Of a stretch of 62,147 bases of DNA, positions 7,879 to 16,057 are shown one piece after another. Position 1 is the stretch's first letter, and every line of letters starts with the position of its first letter. The translations under genes and the position numbers were made by a program. The DNA lies in contig CAMKEM010000010.1 in NCBI GenBank assembly GCA_946411565.1, positions 1-62,147 on the forward strand. Reading direction: 5' to 3'. The stretch is from an uncultured Prevotellaceae bacterium (GTDB taxonomy: Bacteria > Bacteroidota > Bacteroidia > Bacteroidales > Bacteroidaceae). A model generated the notes under the pieces. That model had not been told where the DNA came from. It was given only the letters and a program-made list of their open reading frames with translations, and did no database searches.

Positions 7879-9954
7879 ATGTCAACACTCCAATCACGCG
7901 ACGAACTGTCATGGCAACGTATTCTTCTGCGATTCGGAATCATTGCCATCTGCACCATCGTTATTGTCATTGCGATGCCGCAAAGCTCGGCACCTCAGTA
8001 CAACTCGAAGGTTGGGTCTCCATGGACTCAGACAGCAGTCACCGCTACATTCGACTTTGATATTCCAAAAGACTCGGCAAGCTATAAGGCTGAATGTGAC
8101 TCGGTAAGGAAGAACTTCGCTCCTTACTACATCAACGACCTTACCATTGCCCAGATTCAGATTAAGAGATTCATTGCCCGTAACCAGAACGGCATTGACG
8201 GTTTGCCAAGCAGCTACATATCACTCGTGGCTCAGAAACTCGCAGAGCTATATTCTATGGGTATCATTCCGCAGACTGACTATGCCCGCCTTAACCGCGA
8301 TACGTCAACGTATATCCGTGTGGTGACAGGCAAGATGTCGCAAAGCCATCGTGTGCGTAACCTGCTCACACCTATGATGGCTTATGAGGAATTCTTCAGC
8401 GACAGTCAGATAAGCGCAGTAAGGACGCAGTTGCAGAAATGTAACATCAACGAGTATTTCGTCTCTAACCTTAAATATGACAGTATCCGTAGCAATACGG
8501 AACTGAGCAGTCAGATTGCCCTTATTGCCGCCAAGTGCGGACAGGTAAAGAAGGGTGAGCGCATCATTGACCGAGGTGACATTGTGAACGACGAGACTCT
8601 GCGCAAGCTGAATGCCTATACGGCGGAGATGGAGAAGAACCTGAGCGACCGTAGCAAGCTAACCACTATGTGGGGACGCGCTATGTTCATTTTCATCATA
8701 CTCAGTATCTTCACCATATACCTGCACCTATTCCGTGCCGACTACTTTGAGAAGCCACGTTCACTGGCAATGGTGTATTGCCTTATAGGATTGTTCCCTA
8801 TACTGGTGTCATTGATGGTTCAGTATAATCTGTTCTCGGTCTATGTACTGCCACTGGCTATGCTGCCAATGTTCGTGCGAGTATTCCTTGATTCCCGAAC
8901 AGCATTCATAGCACACATCACGATGCTGCTTATCTGTTCGCTGGTTCTCACCATGCCTTACGAATTCCTCCTTATAGAAATAACATCGGGACTCGTTGCA
9001 ATCTATTCACTACGAGAACTTTCAAAGCGTTCACAAATATTCACGGCAGCTGTCTATACATCGGCTGCGGCTCTTGCTGCTCATTACGCATTGCAGCTTA
9101 TGCAACCGGGAGAGGAATACACGCTGAACCATTCTATGGTGATGCACTTCGTGTTCTCAGGCATATTGTTGTTGCTTGCATATCCGTTGATGTTCCTCGT
9201 AGAGAAGGTGTTCGGATTTACATCTGCCGTAACCCTCTTCGAGCTTTCTGATACAAACAAGAACCTGTTGCGCAGACTATCAGAAGTGGCACCGGGAACT
9301 CTTCAGCATAGCATTACCGTTGGAAACATTGGTGCTGAGATTGCATCTAAGATAGGAGCAAAGTCATTGCTTGTGCGTGTGGGAGCATTGTATCACGATA
9401 TTGGTAAGATGTCTGCCCCTGCCTTCTTTACGGAAAACCAGAGAGGCACCAATCCGCATGACCGTCTCACCCCTATTGAGAGTGCGGAGATTATTGTGAA
9501 TCACGTTCACGAAGGCTTGAAGATGGCAGAGCGCGAGGGACTTCCAGATGTTATCTGTGACTTTATCCGCACTCATCACGGTGAGGGAATGGCGAAATAT
9601 TTCTACATCACCGAACAGAATGCGCACCCAGATGTGGAGGTTGACAAGACTCAATTTACATATCCTGGACCTAACCCATTCACTCGCGAGCAGGCTATCC
9701 TGATGATGGCTGATGGTGTGGAGGCCGCTTCCCGTTCTTTAAAGGAATATTCAGAGGAGAGCATCACTGCACTTGTGAATCGCCTTATTGACGGTATGGT
9801 GGCTGATGGATATTTCCGTGAGTGTCCTATCACTTTCCGCGATATAGCGACATCAAAGCGTGTGCTCATCGACAAGCTCAAGAGTATGTATCACACGAGG
9901 ATTATGTATCCGGAGTTGAAGCCTAATGCCACCTCTAATGCCCATGAGCAATAA
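7879..9954 (+). CDS. 7TM-HD family phosphohydrolase (PgpH-like c-di-AMP phosphodiesterase)
   Basis: The architecture is that of the 7TMR-HDED/HD family. There is one N-terminal membrane helix (about residues 13-32), a roughly 230-residue extracytoplasmic domain, a block of about seven membrane helices (about 260-440), and a cytoplasmic HD domain. The HD motif HDIGKM has H506 and D507 in the 691-aa protein. Relatives hydrolyse cyclic di-AMP and so affect envelope and osmotic physiology; that role is inferred from the family. The ATG at 7879 (MSTLQSRDEL) is preferred over one at 7819 because the extension lies wholly within a palindromic repeat. Its stop overlaps the start of the next gene. Confidence 0.88.
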   Translation: MSTLQSRDELSWQRILLRFGIIAICTIVIVIAMPQSSAPQYNSKVGSPWTQTAVTATFDFDIPKDSASYKAECDSVRKNFAPYYINDLTIAQIQIKRFIARNQNGIDGLPSSYISLVAQKLAELYSMGIIPQTDYARLNRDTSTYIRVVTGKMSQSHRVRNLLTPMMAYEEFFSDSQISAVRTQLQKCNINEYFVSNLKYDSIRSNTELSSQIALIAAKCGQVKKGERIIDRGDIVNDETLRKLNAYTAEMEKNLSDRSKLTTMWGRAMFIFIILSIFTIYLHLFRADYFEKPRSLAMVYCLIGLFPILVSLMVQYNLFSVYVLPLAMLPMFVRVFLDSRTAFIAHITMLLICSLVLTMPYEFLLIEITSGLVAIYSLRELSKRSQIFTAAVYTSAAALAAHYALQLMQPGEEYTLNHSMVMHFVFSGILLLLAYPLMFLVEKVFGFTSAVTLFELSDTNKNLLRRLSEVAPGTLQHSITVGNIGAEIASKIGAKSLLVRVGALYHDIGKMSAPAFFTENQRGTNPHDRLTPIESAEIIVNHVHEGLKMAEREGLPDVICDFIRTHHGEGMAKYFYITEQNAHPDVEVDKTQFTYPGPNPFTREQAILMMADGVEAASRSLKEYSEESITALVNRLIDGMVADGYFRECPITFRDIATSKRVLIDKLKSMYHTRIMYPELKPNATSNAHEQ

Positions 9955-10543
9955 TACTAACATTTCCCTCGCCCCAAGGGGAGAGGGTGTTCGCAAGACG
10001 GGTGAGGGACTGTTGTCGTTTTTCTCTCGCTTATTCATCTTCCTCAAGCGCATTCGCCATTGTGCAGGCTTCGGTGTTCAATCGCCTACCGACTATGCCT
10101 TTGTGCGTGAGGTTATCTATGAGAGGTGGCCGTATGCCTTATATGCAGAACTTGAGGCGAAATACTATGGAACTGACAGTTTCCTGCTAAAGCTCTCGCA
10201 ATTGCTTCTCCGCGTATCTAACTATGCACAGGCATCACGAATCGGAGTTATCGGCAATCTCCCTCCTGTTATGGAAGCACATCTGAAGGCAGGGTGTAGG
10301 AAAAGTGAGATAGTGAGACCCTCTAAATCCCCCTGCGTAGGGGGACTTCCGTTACCCTCCGGCTCTCTCCCTACGCAGGGAGAGCGGGGAGAGGGTCTTC
10401 TTCTCATCGCTACTGAACTAAACGAACAATGGCATGAATACATTAGTCAAGAACATATAATATCATACGACCTCTACTATCTCGGCATCGCATTCTATGA
10501 TGAGAAGAGATATACGGAAAGTCATATTATTAATTTCTATTAA
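9944..10543 (+). CDS. Methyltransferase-like protein carrying two in-frame palindromic repeats
   Basis: A region near residues 35-60, GFGVQSPTDYAFVREVIYER, and a C-terminus ending YYLGIAFYDEKRYTESHIINF resemble a Bacteroidetes family of small SAM-dependent methyltransferase-like proteins that start with an 'HSP..F' motif and end with an LxFF...VxxF tail. A clear SAM-binding glycine loop is weak (IGVIGNLPPV at most), so activity is doubtful. Two GC-rich repeats are read in frame: 9961-10009 (residues about 6-22) and 10309-10400 (about 122-153). The likely start, ATG 9944, overlaps the stop of the HD gene by 11 bases. Possibly a decaying but still open gene. Confidence 0.55.
   Translation: MSNNTNISLAPRGEGVRKTGEGLLSFFSRLFIFLKRIRHCAGFGVQSPTDYAFVREVIYERWPYALYAELEAKYYGTDSFLLKLSQLLLRVSNYAQASRIGVIGNLPPVMEAHLKAGCRKSEIVRPSKSPCVGGLPLPSGSLPTQGERGEGLLLIATELNEQWHEYISQEHIISYDLYYLGIAFYDEKRYTESHIINFY
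9961..10009. repeat. GC-rich palindromic repeat inside the methyltransferase-like gene
   Basis: The sequence CCCTCGCCCCAAGGGGAGAG followed by GGTGTTCGCAAGACGGGTGAGGG has the same plan as the 6012-6066 repeat. It is translated as LAPRGEGVRKTGEG without a stop or frameshift. Confidence 0.65.
10309..10400. repeat. GC-rich palindromic repeat inside the methyltransferase-like gene
   Basis: A long hairpin formed by CCCCCTGCGTAGGGGG and CTCTCCCTACGCAGGGAGAG, framed by GACCCTCT and AGAGGGTC ends. It is translated in frame as about 30 residues (SPCVGGLPLPSGSLPTQGER) in a place where the family would have ordinary sequence. Confidence 0.7.
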
Positions 10544-10546
10544 TGA

Positions 10547-10683
10547 CCCCTTTCCCGCCCTTCGGGCATCTTCCCCCGTGATGGGGAAGGGAGTGCCGCC
10601 CACAAGGATAACCACACAGGGATTGATACTATCCCCTTGCCCCTTTACGGGGAAAGGGTGCCCGAAGGGCGGGAAAGGGGTCG
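10547..10683. repeat. Composite GC-rich repeat, type 2 (second copy)
   Basis: It nearly repeats 7738-7862: a GTAATG/GTGATGGGGAAGGG hairpin, the GCCGCCCACAAGG middle, then TTTACGGGGAAAGGGTGCCC and GGCGGGAAAGGGGT. It begins 4 bases after the methyltransferase-like stop and ends 10 bases before the next start, so it forms the whole intergenic gap. Confidence 0.75.
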
Positions 10684-10692
10684 GTTGTAATT

Positions 10693-11307
10693 ATGAAAAT
10701 AACTAAAGTTTATACCCGTACAGGAGACAAAGGAATGACCTCTTTGGTTGGTGGCATACGAATAGACAAGTCTGCCACTCGCCTTGATGCTTACGGCACT
10801 ATTGATGAACTCTCATCACATATCGGACTCCTCATTGCATACATAGAGCAGGACATTAATGATGAGCATATACTTGAAGTGTTGGGACGTGTACACAACA
10901 CCCTGTTCAATGTAGGCTCATATCTTGCCACTGATGCCTCCTTGTTTGAGGAGAAGCCAGAGTGGCTTGACGGACATATCAATGGCATTCTGTCACAACT
11001 TCCTGCAGAGACCGAACTTCTTGAGCAGGAGATAGATGCCATACAGCCGATACTTCCCACGCTGCATAGTTTCGTACTTCCAGGAGGCACTATTGCAGCT
11101 TCACAATGTCATGTATGCCGAACAGTTTGCCGCCGCACGGAGAGACGCATCATTGCATTGTCGAGAGAGTCGGAAGTAGCAGACGAACCAATCAAGTTTG
11201 TCAACAGATTAAGCGATTATTTATTCGTTTTGGCAAGATATCTCAATTTTCTTGCACATAAAGATGAAAAAATATGGAAAAAAACTTGCAAATTAGAAAA
11301 AAAATAG
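10693..11307 (+). CDS. ATP:cob(I)alamin adenosyltransferase (PduO type)
   Basis: This enzyme converts cob(I)alamin to adenosylcobalamin using ATP. The PduO-type N-terminus TKVYTRTGDKGMTSLVGG (nucleotide binding) and the RTVCRRTERR signature near residue 140, plus a C-terminal NRLSDYLFVLARYLN, fit the family. The 204-aa length is slightly long because of a C-terminal Lys-rich tail. The genus depends on B12 for methylmalonyl-CoA mutase, which suggests why it is needed; that link is inference. The gap before it is entirely a palindromic repeat. Confidence 0.92.
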   Translation: MKITKVYTRTGDKGMTSLVGGIRIDKSATRLDAYGTIDELSSHIGLLIAYIEQDINDEHILEVLGRVHNTLFNVGSYLATDASLFEEKPEWLDGHINGILSQLPAETELLEQEIDAIQPILPTLHSFVLPGGTIAASQCHVCRTVCRRTERRIIALSRESEVADEPIKFVNRLSDYLFVLARYLNFLAHKDEKIWKKTCKLEKK

Positions 11308-11315
11308 TACCTTTG
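11287..11315 (+). promoter_or_regulatory. Promoter of the DUF2795 gene
   Basis: TTG near 11286-11288 and TACCTTTG at 11308-11315 are well spaced for a Bacteroidetes promoter. The -7 box lies just after the adenosyltransferase stop. Confidence 0.55.
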
Positions 11316-11401
11316 CGCGCGAAATGATAACCCTACCCCTTAAAGGGCACTAGATATTGATTACCTATCACCTATAAAGGGGCTACTAATCTTATAATAA
11401 A

Positions 11402-11623
11402 ATGTATTGGACACTCGAATTAGCATCAAAACTTGAAGACGCTCCATGGCCAGCAACCAAAGATGAATTGCTTGATTACGCCACTCGTTCAGGCGTGCCA
11501 ATGGAAGTAATTGAAAACCTCGAAGAGATAGAAGACGAAGGCGATGTCTATGAATCAATCGAAGATATCTGGCCTGATTATCCTTCAAAAGAGGACTTCC
11601 TTTTCGATGAAGAGGAGTATTAG
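11402..11623 (+). CDS. DUF2795 family small acidic protein, 73 aa
   Basis: The compact acidic protein starts MYWTLELASKLEDAPWPATK and ends in DEEEY. It matches my memory of a DUF2795 protein conserved in Bacteroidales, both in length and in the PMEVIENLEEIEDEG core. Function unknown. It is the last core gene before the integrase and has its own promoter and terminator. Confidence 0.85.
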   Translation: MYWTLELASKLEDAPWPATKDELLDYATRSGVPMEVIENLEEIEDEGDVYESIEDIWPDYPSKEDFLFDEEEY

Positions 11624-11653
11624 AACGAGAAATAATACTTAAATTGCTAATAG

Positions 11654-11698
11654 CCAACGATATAAATCAAAATTATTTGTTTGTATCGTTGGTTTTTT
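11654..11698 (+). terminator. Terminator after the DUF2795 gene
   Basis: CCAACGATA (11654-11662) pairs with TATCGTTGG (11684-11692), followed by six Ts. The loop contains the first copy of the TATTTGTTTGT repeat. Confidence 0.75.
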
Positions 11699-11767
11699 AT
11701 GGTGTTTTACAGCCTTATTTGTTTGTGTAATTTGCAATATTTAACCCTAAAAAGTATATTTGTTTGT
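11674..11767 (+). repeat. Three TATTTGTTTGT direct repeats upstream of the integrase
   Basis: Copies at 11674-11684, 11716-11726 and 11757-11767 are spaced 42 and 41 bp apart, about four helical turns. The third overlaps the -33 region of the integrase promoter. They could be arm-type sites for the integrase or its accessory factor, or operators that repress it. Confidence 0.6.
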
Positions 11768-11786
11768 ATAAAAGTTTGTAACTTTG
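11760..11786 (+). promoter_or_regulatory. Integrase promoter
   Basis: TTG within the third TATTTGTTTGT repeat (about 11760-11762) and TAACTTTG (11779-11786) form a promoter with a predicted start near 11793, some 55 bases before the integrase ATG. Confidence 0.55.
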
Positions 11787-11847
11787 CTCTCCTAAAAGAT
11801 ACTGATTTATGTAAGAAATCCTCAGTGTTTATCAAAAGAAGAAGTAT

Positions 11848-13203
11848 ATGGGAAGGACAAAGAGACAATATCCTTTAGGGAAGTACAGGTTAAGATTACC
11901 GCGTGTTCCAGAATCAGGAAAGGCTTATCCTTTGGATTTAGAGTACAGTTGGAATAGACAGATTTACCGTAAATCTGTCAACATAGTCATCAATCCTTCC
12001 GATTGGAACCAAGAAGGTAATCATGGACGTGGTGAAGTGCGTGCAAGTTACGGTTCCGAGTACAAGCGTGTCAATGCATTCTTATTAGAAAAGGTGGAGA
12101 TCACAGACTTAAAGTTGGCAGAGTACAATCAGAAACATCCTAACCAGATAAACGGAGAAGTGATAACAGGCTTTCTTCAAGATAAACCATTATCACGAGT
12201 TGATGAAGGTAAGGATCTTGGTGAGTTCACCCAAGAGCGCCTTGATTCTGATTATAGTAGGAACCGTATAGGAAAAAGCCGTTATGAAAATGGCAAGAGC
12301 TGTATGAGACTGTTTGCAGAATTCCTGCGTTCAACAAAGAAAGGAACATATAAGCCTGACAGTATATATATAGGTGAACTAACTCCAGAATTGTTAGATG
12401 CCTATATCACATGGAGAAGGGATATAAAGCAGAACGGTGACGAAACAATCAACCATGCTCTTGCTCCTATACTCAAAGCCTGTCAGTATGCTTGCGAACT
12501 GGGTTATATCGAGCCTGCCATCAATAACAGGATACAAAACATGCGCATCATTATCAAAAAATCACTCAATGAAGATACAGAGGATGATGATGTTAAGTTC
12601 CTTACTGAGCGACAGATGGCTATGGTGATGGAATACTACAAGACATGTCAGGAACCAAGAAGAAAAGAGTTTCTTGAAATGTTTATGTTTGCCTTTCATG
12701 CTTGCGGACTTCGTATCATAGATGTTATGACTCTACGTTGGTGTGATATTAACTTTGAGGATAAGACAATCCGCAAAGTAATGATAAAAATAAATAAGCG
12801 ACATATAATACCACTTACAAATCAGGCTCTCGCTATTCTCCACAAGTGGAGAGAAGAAAGAATGGGATGCCGCTTTGTATTTGATCTTGTCAAAGAAACT
12901 CTTGACCTAGATAATAAGGATGAACTTTACCGCGCTCGTACCAATGCAACAAAGTGCATTAACCAATCGTTGAAGGTCGTGGGCGAACAGTTGGGACTTG
13001 ATTTTCCTCTTACTGCGCATGTAGCACGTCACACATTTGCTGTTCAATCACTCAATAAGGGAATGTCCCTCAATGTTGTAAGTCGCCTTCTTGGTCATGG
13101 AAGTACAGAGATAACAGAACGTGTGTATGCAAAGTTCCTTCCTGAGACTCTTGCTTCCGAACTTGATAAACTTCAAAATGATTTCAATAAATTCAGTATA
13201 TAA
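11848..13203 (+). CDS. Tyrosine recombinase / integrase of a mobilizable element
   Basis: The 451-aa protein has an N-terminal arm-binding region, a SAM-like core-binding domain (about residues 125-220) and a C-terminal catalytic domain. In the catalytic domain, CGLRIIDVMTLRW (first Arg), HVARHTFAVQSLN (H-x-x-R), LLGHGS (His) and a Tyr in TERVYAKF are all visible, so the active site looks complete. Such integrases move Bacteroidales integrative elements by site-specific recombination. It stands at the left edge of the accessory region, next to a conserved core gene. The downstream membrane gene begins 6 bases after its stop. Confidence 0.92.
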   Translation: MGRTKRQYPLGKYRLRLPRVPESGKAYPLDLEYSWNRQIYRKSVNIVINPSDWNQEGNHGRGEVRASYGSEYKRVNAFLLEKVEITDLKLAEYNQKHPNQINGEVITGFLQDKPLSRVDEGKDLGEFTQERLDSDYSRNRIGKSRYENGKSCMRLFAEFLRSTKKGTYKPDSIYIGELTPELLDAYITWRRDIKQNGDETINHALAPILKACQYACELGYIEPAINNRIQNMRIIIKKSLNEDTEDDDVKFLTERQMAMVMEYYKTCQEPRRKEFLEMFMFAFHACGLRIIDVMTLRWCDINFEDKTIRKVMIKINKRHIIPLTNQALAILHKWREERMGCRFVFDLVKETLDLDNKDELYRARTNATKCINQSLKVVGEQLGLDFPLTAHVARHTFAVQSLNKGMSLNVVSRLLGHGSTEITERVYAKFLPETLASELDKLQNDFNKFSI

Positions 13204-13209
13204 CATTTT

Positions 13210-13980
13210 ATGAAAGAGCAATTTGAAACGATGGCATCAGATCATCTAAGAGTGGCATTTGCTTTCTGTGCATTTATTATCGCATTATTGACAATACTCA
13301 CTGTTATCAAAAAGCGTCAGCAAGGCACACTACAATTTAACGACCGTGGCACATTATGGGCTGTCGCTATATTTATACTTGAAGGCACCATGCTTTGTAT
13401 CACTCTCGGTATTCTTTCTCCATCAATGCATAATTCACCTCAGTTACTTACCTGTATTCTTGGCTTGGTAATACCAGGACTACTTGCTTATTCTGCAGAA
13501 AAAATACATAAATGTACGCAAACAAAGATTTCAGAGGAAAATAATCATGAGCAAGTCAAGGTGGAACCTTTTACAGAATCATCAGATGACACGGAAAAAA
13601 TAATTATCTCAGAAGAATCAGCCATCGCAGAAGGAGCAAAACATGTTGTCTTTACTGCACGTCTCAATACCACACTTGCTAACAGTATTTTTACCAAAGC
13701 AATAAAAGAAGGTTACATTGAAGAGGTTGATGGACATTATAAAAGGAAAAATATGTCCAAGGCACTACTGACGTATATGTGTGGAAGAATATATTGTGGT
13801 GATAAAAGCAAACGTATTGGCGAGACGACAGAATACGCATGGAAGCAAGGGAAAGGAATATTTCCAGAAACCGACCTCAATAAACTGTTTGGCGAGAATG
13901 GTCTCGCACAAGCGAGATATAATCGAGTCGGTACTGCTGTCCCGTTGGGATTTGAAGCCATTGACAAACTTTTCGAATAA
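13210..13980 (+). CDS. Membrane protein of the mobilizable element, 256 aa
   Basis: There are three probable membrane helices (about residues 13-32, 47-68 and 78-95) followed by a soluble C-terminal domain. That domain has a conserved-looking part (about 165-256: KNMSKALLTYMCGRIYCGD ... GIFPETDLNKLFGE) which I associate with Bacteroidales mobile-element proteins of unknown function. The gene follows the integrase by 6 bases, so both are probably cotranscribed. A strong terminator follows at 14006. Confidence 0.7.
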   Translation: MKEQFETMASDHLRVAFAFCAFIIALLTILTVIKKRQQGTLQFNDRGTLWAVAIFILEGTMLCITLGILSPSMHNSPQLLTCILGLVIPGLLAYSAEKIHKCTQTKISEENNHEQVKVEPFTESSDDTEKIIISEESAIAEGAKHVVFTARLNTTLANSIFTKAIKEGYIEEVDGHYKRKNMSKALLTYMCGRIYCGDKSKRIGETTEYAWKQGKGIFPETDLNKLFGENGLAQARYNRVGTAVPLGFEAIDKLFE

Positions 13981-14005
13981 AAAATAGAACTATTTTTGAG
14001 CTTTT

Positions 14006-14045
14006 ACAAAGAGGTTCGTAACTATCTGGTTACGAACCTCTTTGT
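14006..14045 (+). terminator. Strong hairpin terminator after the integrase operon
   Basis: A perfect 17-bp stem (14006-14022 with 14029-14045) has a six-base loop. CTTTT precedes it, so it may also stop leftward transcription. This separates the integration module from the replication/mobilization module. Confidence 0.8.
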
Positions 14046-14144
14046 GTATATACGCCTACCATTATCCTACTATAAAACGACCATTAATCTTTAGTAGTCT
14101 TAACATGGTTCTACCTCAACCCTAATAACCTAATATTTTCCTTA

Positions 14145-14258
14145 TTGACATCCGCTTCCAAATGTTTTACCTTTGCACCTGCAATTCACGAGATGGCGTT
14201 GCACAACCACCTTTGTGTTGCAGGCAACGGTGACGTGTCCCAATGTGCATACGGACAC
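14145..14258 (+). promoter_or_regulatory. Promoter and structured leader of the mobilization operon
   Basis: TTG (14145-14147) and TACCTTTG (14168-14175) form a well-spaced promoter. The ~115-base leader has an imperfect stem-loop around GTTGCACAA ... TTGTGTTGCAGGCAAC (14198-14227) and a second with GTGTCC (14235-14240) pairing GGACAC (14253-14258). This structured leader may be an attenuator or the target of a regulator. Confidence 0.55.
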
Positions 14259-14296
14259 TAACCAAGTAACATTATTTCATAAAAATCGGAATTAGC

Positions 14297-14620
14297 ATGA
14301 AAAAAGATGCACAGACAATTCCAAATGAGGCGAACGCAGAAAACAACATTACTCGCCTCATTGAAAAGGCTGCCAAGAAATTAGCAGCCACAGCCCACCA
14401 TGTCTATGACAACAAGGGATTGATGGAGTATTTGAACATAGGAGACAAGCTTCTCAAAAAACTCCGTGATGAAGGTCTCATTGGTTATTCACACCTTGGA
14501 GACAAATATTGGTACACGCAGGCAGATGTGGATAAGTTCCTATTACGATTCCACTACAACGACTTCTCTTCGTTGTCATCTCTACCTGCAAGCTTTATGG
14601 AAGGAGGTATGCATGGATAG
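14297..14620 (+). CDS. Excisionase-like helix-turn-helix protein, 107 aa
   Basis: A winged-helix HTH of the MerR/excisionase type (HTH_17) covers residues ~38-85: YLNIGDKLLKKLRDEGLI then YWYTQADVDKFL. In Bacteroidales integrative elements, proteins of this kind bend DNA for excision or switch on the mobilization genes. Its 3' end overlaps the DUF3987 gene by 8 bases. Confidence 0.75.
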   Translation: MKKDAQTIPNEANAENNITRLIEKAAKKLAATAHHVYDNKGLMEYLNIGDKLLKKLRDEGLIGYSHLGDKYWYTQADVDKFLLRFHYNDFSSLSSLPASFMEGGMHG

Positions 14621-15974
14621 TATCAATTCATCCTCAATGGCATTACTAAACAGTGCCGTTGACTTCGGCAATTCCCTCAAAGGAATCGAGTTCCCACTGA
14701 GTGTTTTGCCAAAGAGACTGCAACAGGTGGTCATAGATCTCAATGATTACAATGCTTTCCCAGTCGAGTATACGGCAGCATCAATGGTAAGCCTTCTCGG
14801 ACTTGCCATAGGTGCTACCCACAAAATACATCTTATGAAAGGCTGGGATGACATGGCTATAACTAACATGGCTCTCGTGGGCGAACCAGGTACTAACAAG
14901 AGTAATCCGCTTAACTTCCTCATCAAACCTTTTCAAGATGCTGATGCAGAGTTCCTGTATCAATACAATCAAGAAGTGAAGGTTTACAATGAGCGGATGG
15001 CTAATGCGAAGGGCGAACAGAAACAGCAGAAGGGTGACGCACCTATGTATAAGTGCTACCTCGTCAGCGATGTAACCACAGAGGCTGTACAGAACATCAT
15101 TGACTTTAACCGCCGAGGCATCTGTCTGCATTCTGACGAACTTATACGCTGGATAAACAATCTCAACCGCTATCGTTCTGGCAGTGATGTACAGTTCTGG
15201 CTTCAGCTCTTTGATGGAAGCCGTATCTGTTGCGACCGCAAGACCAACAACGAACGTGTTCAGATTCGTGACCCTTTCTGTTCGGTCATCGGTACTATCC
15301 AGCCAGGCATCCTTGCTGACATGATGAAGGGTGAACTCTCAAAGAATGGTTTCGTTGAACGTATTCTTTTTGTTTATCCAAAGATTCAGTCGAAGGCTCT
15401 TCCGAGCATGAAGGAATTGCCAAAGGTGGTGGATGACAAGTGGCGTGATACTATCAAGACCTTGCTTGATCTGCCATTTGAGAAAAACTCTTATGGTGAT
15501 GCGATGCCTGCGGTTATTAACTTTACGGATGAAGCCAAGGGGGTACTTCGGGATTGGTTTGTCAAGAACAAACGCATCAGCGATAGCACTTCCAACAGTA
15601 CTGTCAAGGGGATATGCAGCAAACTCGACAAATACATCATTCGCTTCTGCCTGATACTCCAACTTACTCGTTGGGCTTGTGGTGAGGCATCGAAGGACGC
15701 TATTGATGATACTACAACCACTTCTGCAACTCTCCTTGTAGAGTATTTTCGTGAACAGGCAATTCGTGTTCATGGTTCTGTAAGAAGCAAGGAACTTGAT
15801 ATGAAGCACATGGCAGTTTTGGAGTCATTGCCAGAGAAATTTGACACTGCAATGGCATACGAAGAGGGGAAGAAGACGGGGCTGTCAGAAAGCACTGTCA
15901 AGCGTTTTCTGCATGACAGCATGTTCTTCAAGCGTCTTAGTCAAGGTAAATATCAGAGAATTATAACCGTATAA
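14613..15974 (+). CDS. DUF3987 helicase/primase-like protein, 453 aa
   Basis: DUF3987 proteins are P-loop proteins of mobile-element replication modules. A Walker-A-like GEPGTNKSNP lies near residue 92 and SDEL (acidic, Walker-B-like) near 173. The usual length is 400-800 aa, and here the N-terminal primase-like part is absent; it is supplied, presumably, by the toprim protein downstream. The start at 14613 is backed by AAGGAGG at 14601-14607, five bases upstream. Such a perfect Shine-Dalgarno is rare in this genome. It overlaps the HTH gene, suggesting translational coupling. Confidence 0.8.
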   Translation: MDSINSSSMALLNSAVDFGNSLKGIEFPLSVLPKRLQQVVIDLNDYNAFPVEYTAASMVSLLGLAIGATHKIHLMKGWDDMAITNMALVGEPGTNKSNPLNFLIKPFQDADAEFLYQYNQEVKVYNERMANAKGEQKQQKGDAPMYKCYLVSDVTTEAVQNIIDFNRRGICLHSDELIRWINNLNRYRSGSDVQFWLQLFDGSRICCDRKTNNERVQIRDPFCSVIGTIQPGILADMMKGELSKNGFVERILFVYPKIQSKALPSMKELPKVVDDKWRDTIKTLLDLPFEKNSYGDAMPAVINFTDEAKGVLRDWFVKNKRISDSTSNSTVKGICSKLDKYIIRFCLILQLTRWACGEASKDAIDDTTTTSATLLVEYFREQAIRVHGSVRSKELDMKHMAVLESLPEKFDTAMAYEEGKKTGLSESTVKRFLHDSMFFKRLSQGKYQRIITV

Positions 15975-15978
15975 CCTA

Positions 15979-16040
15979 TGGACTTTATGAACTTTTCGGA
16001 CTTTACATAGTGTAAAAGTTCAAAAAGGTCATAAAGTCCA
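15979..16040. repeat. Long inverted repeat between the DUF3987 and toprim genes
   Basis: TGGACTTTATGA (15979-15990) and TCATAAAGTCCA (16029-16040) are perfectly complementary. Inside, ACTTTT and AAAAGT segments can extend the stem, and GGACTTTA occurs twice. It fills nearly the whole gap. It could be a replication origin of the element, an RNA processing hairpin or an attenuator. Confidence 0.6.
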
Positions 16041-16057
16041 CCACATTACAAAAGAAA

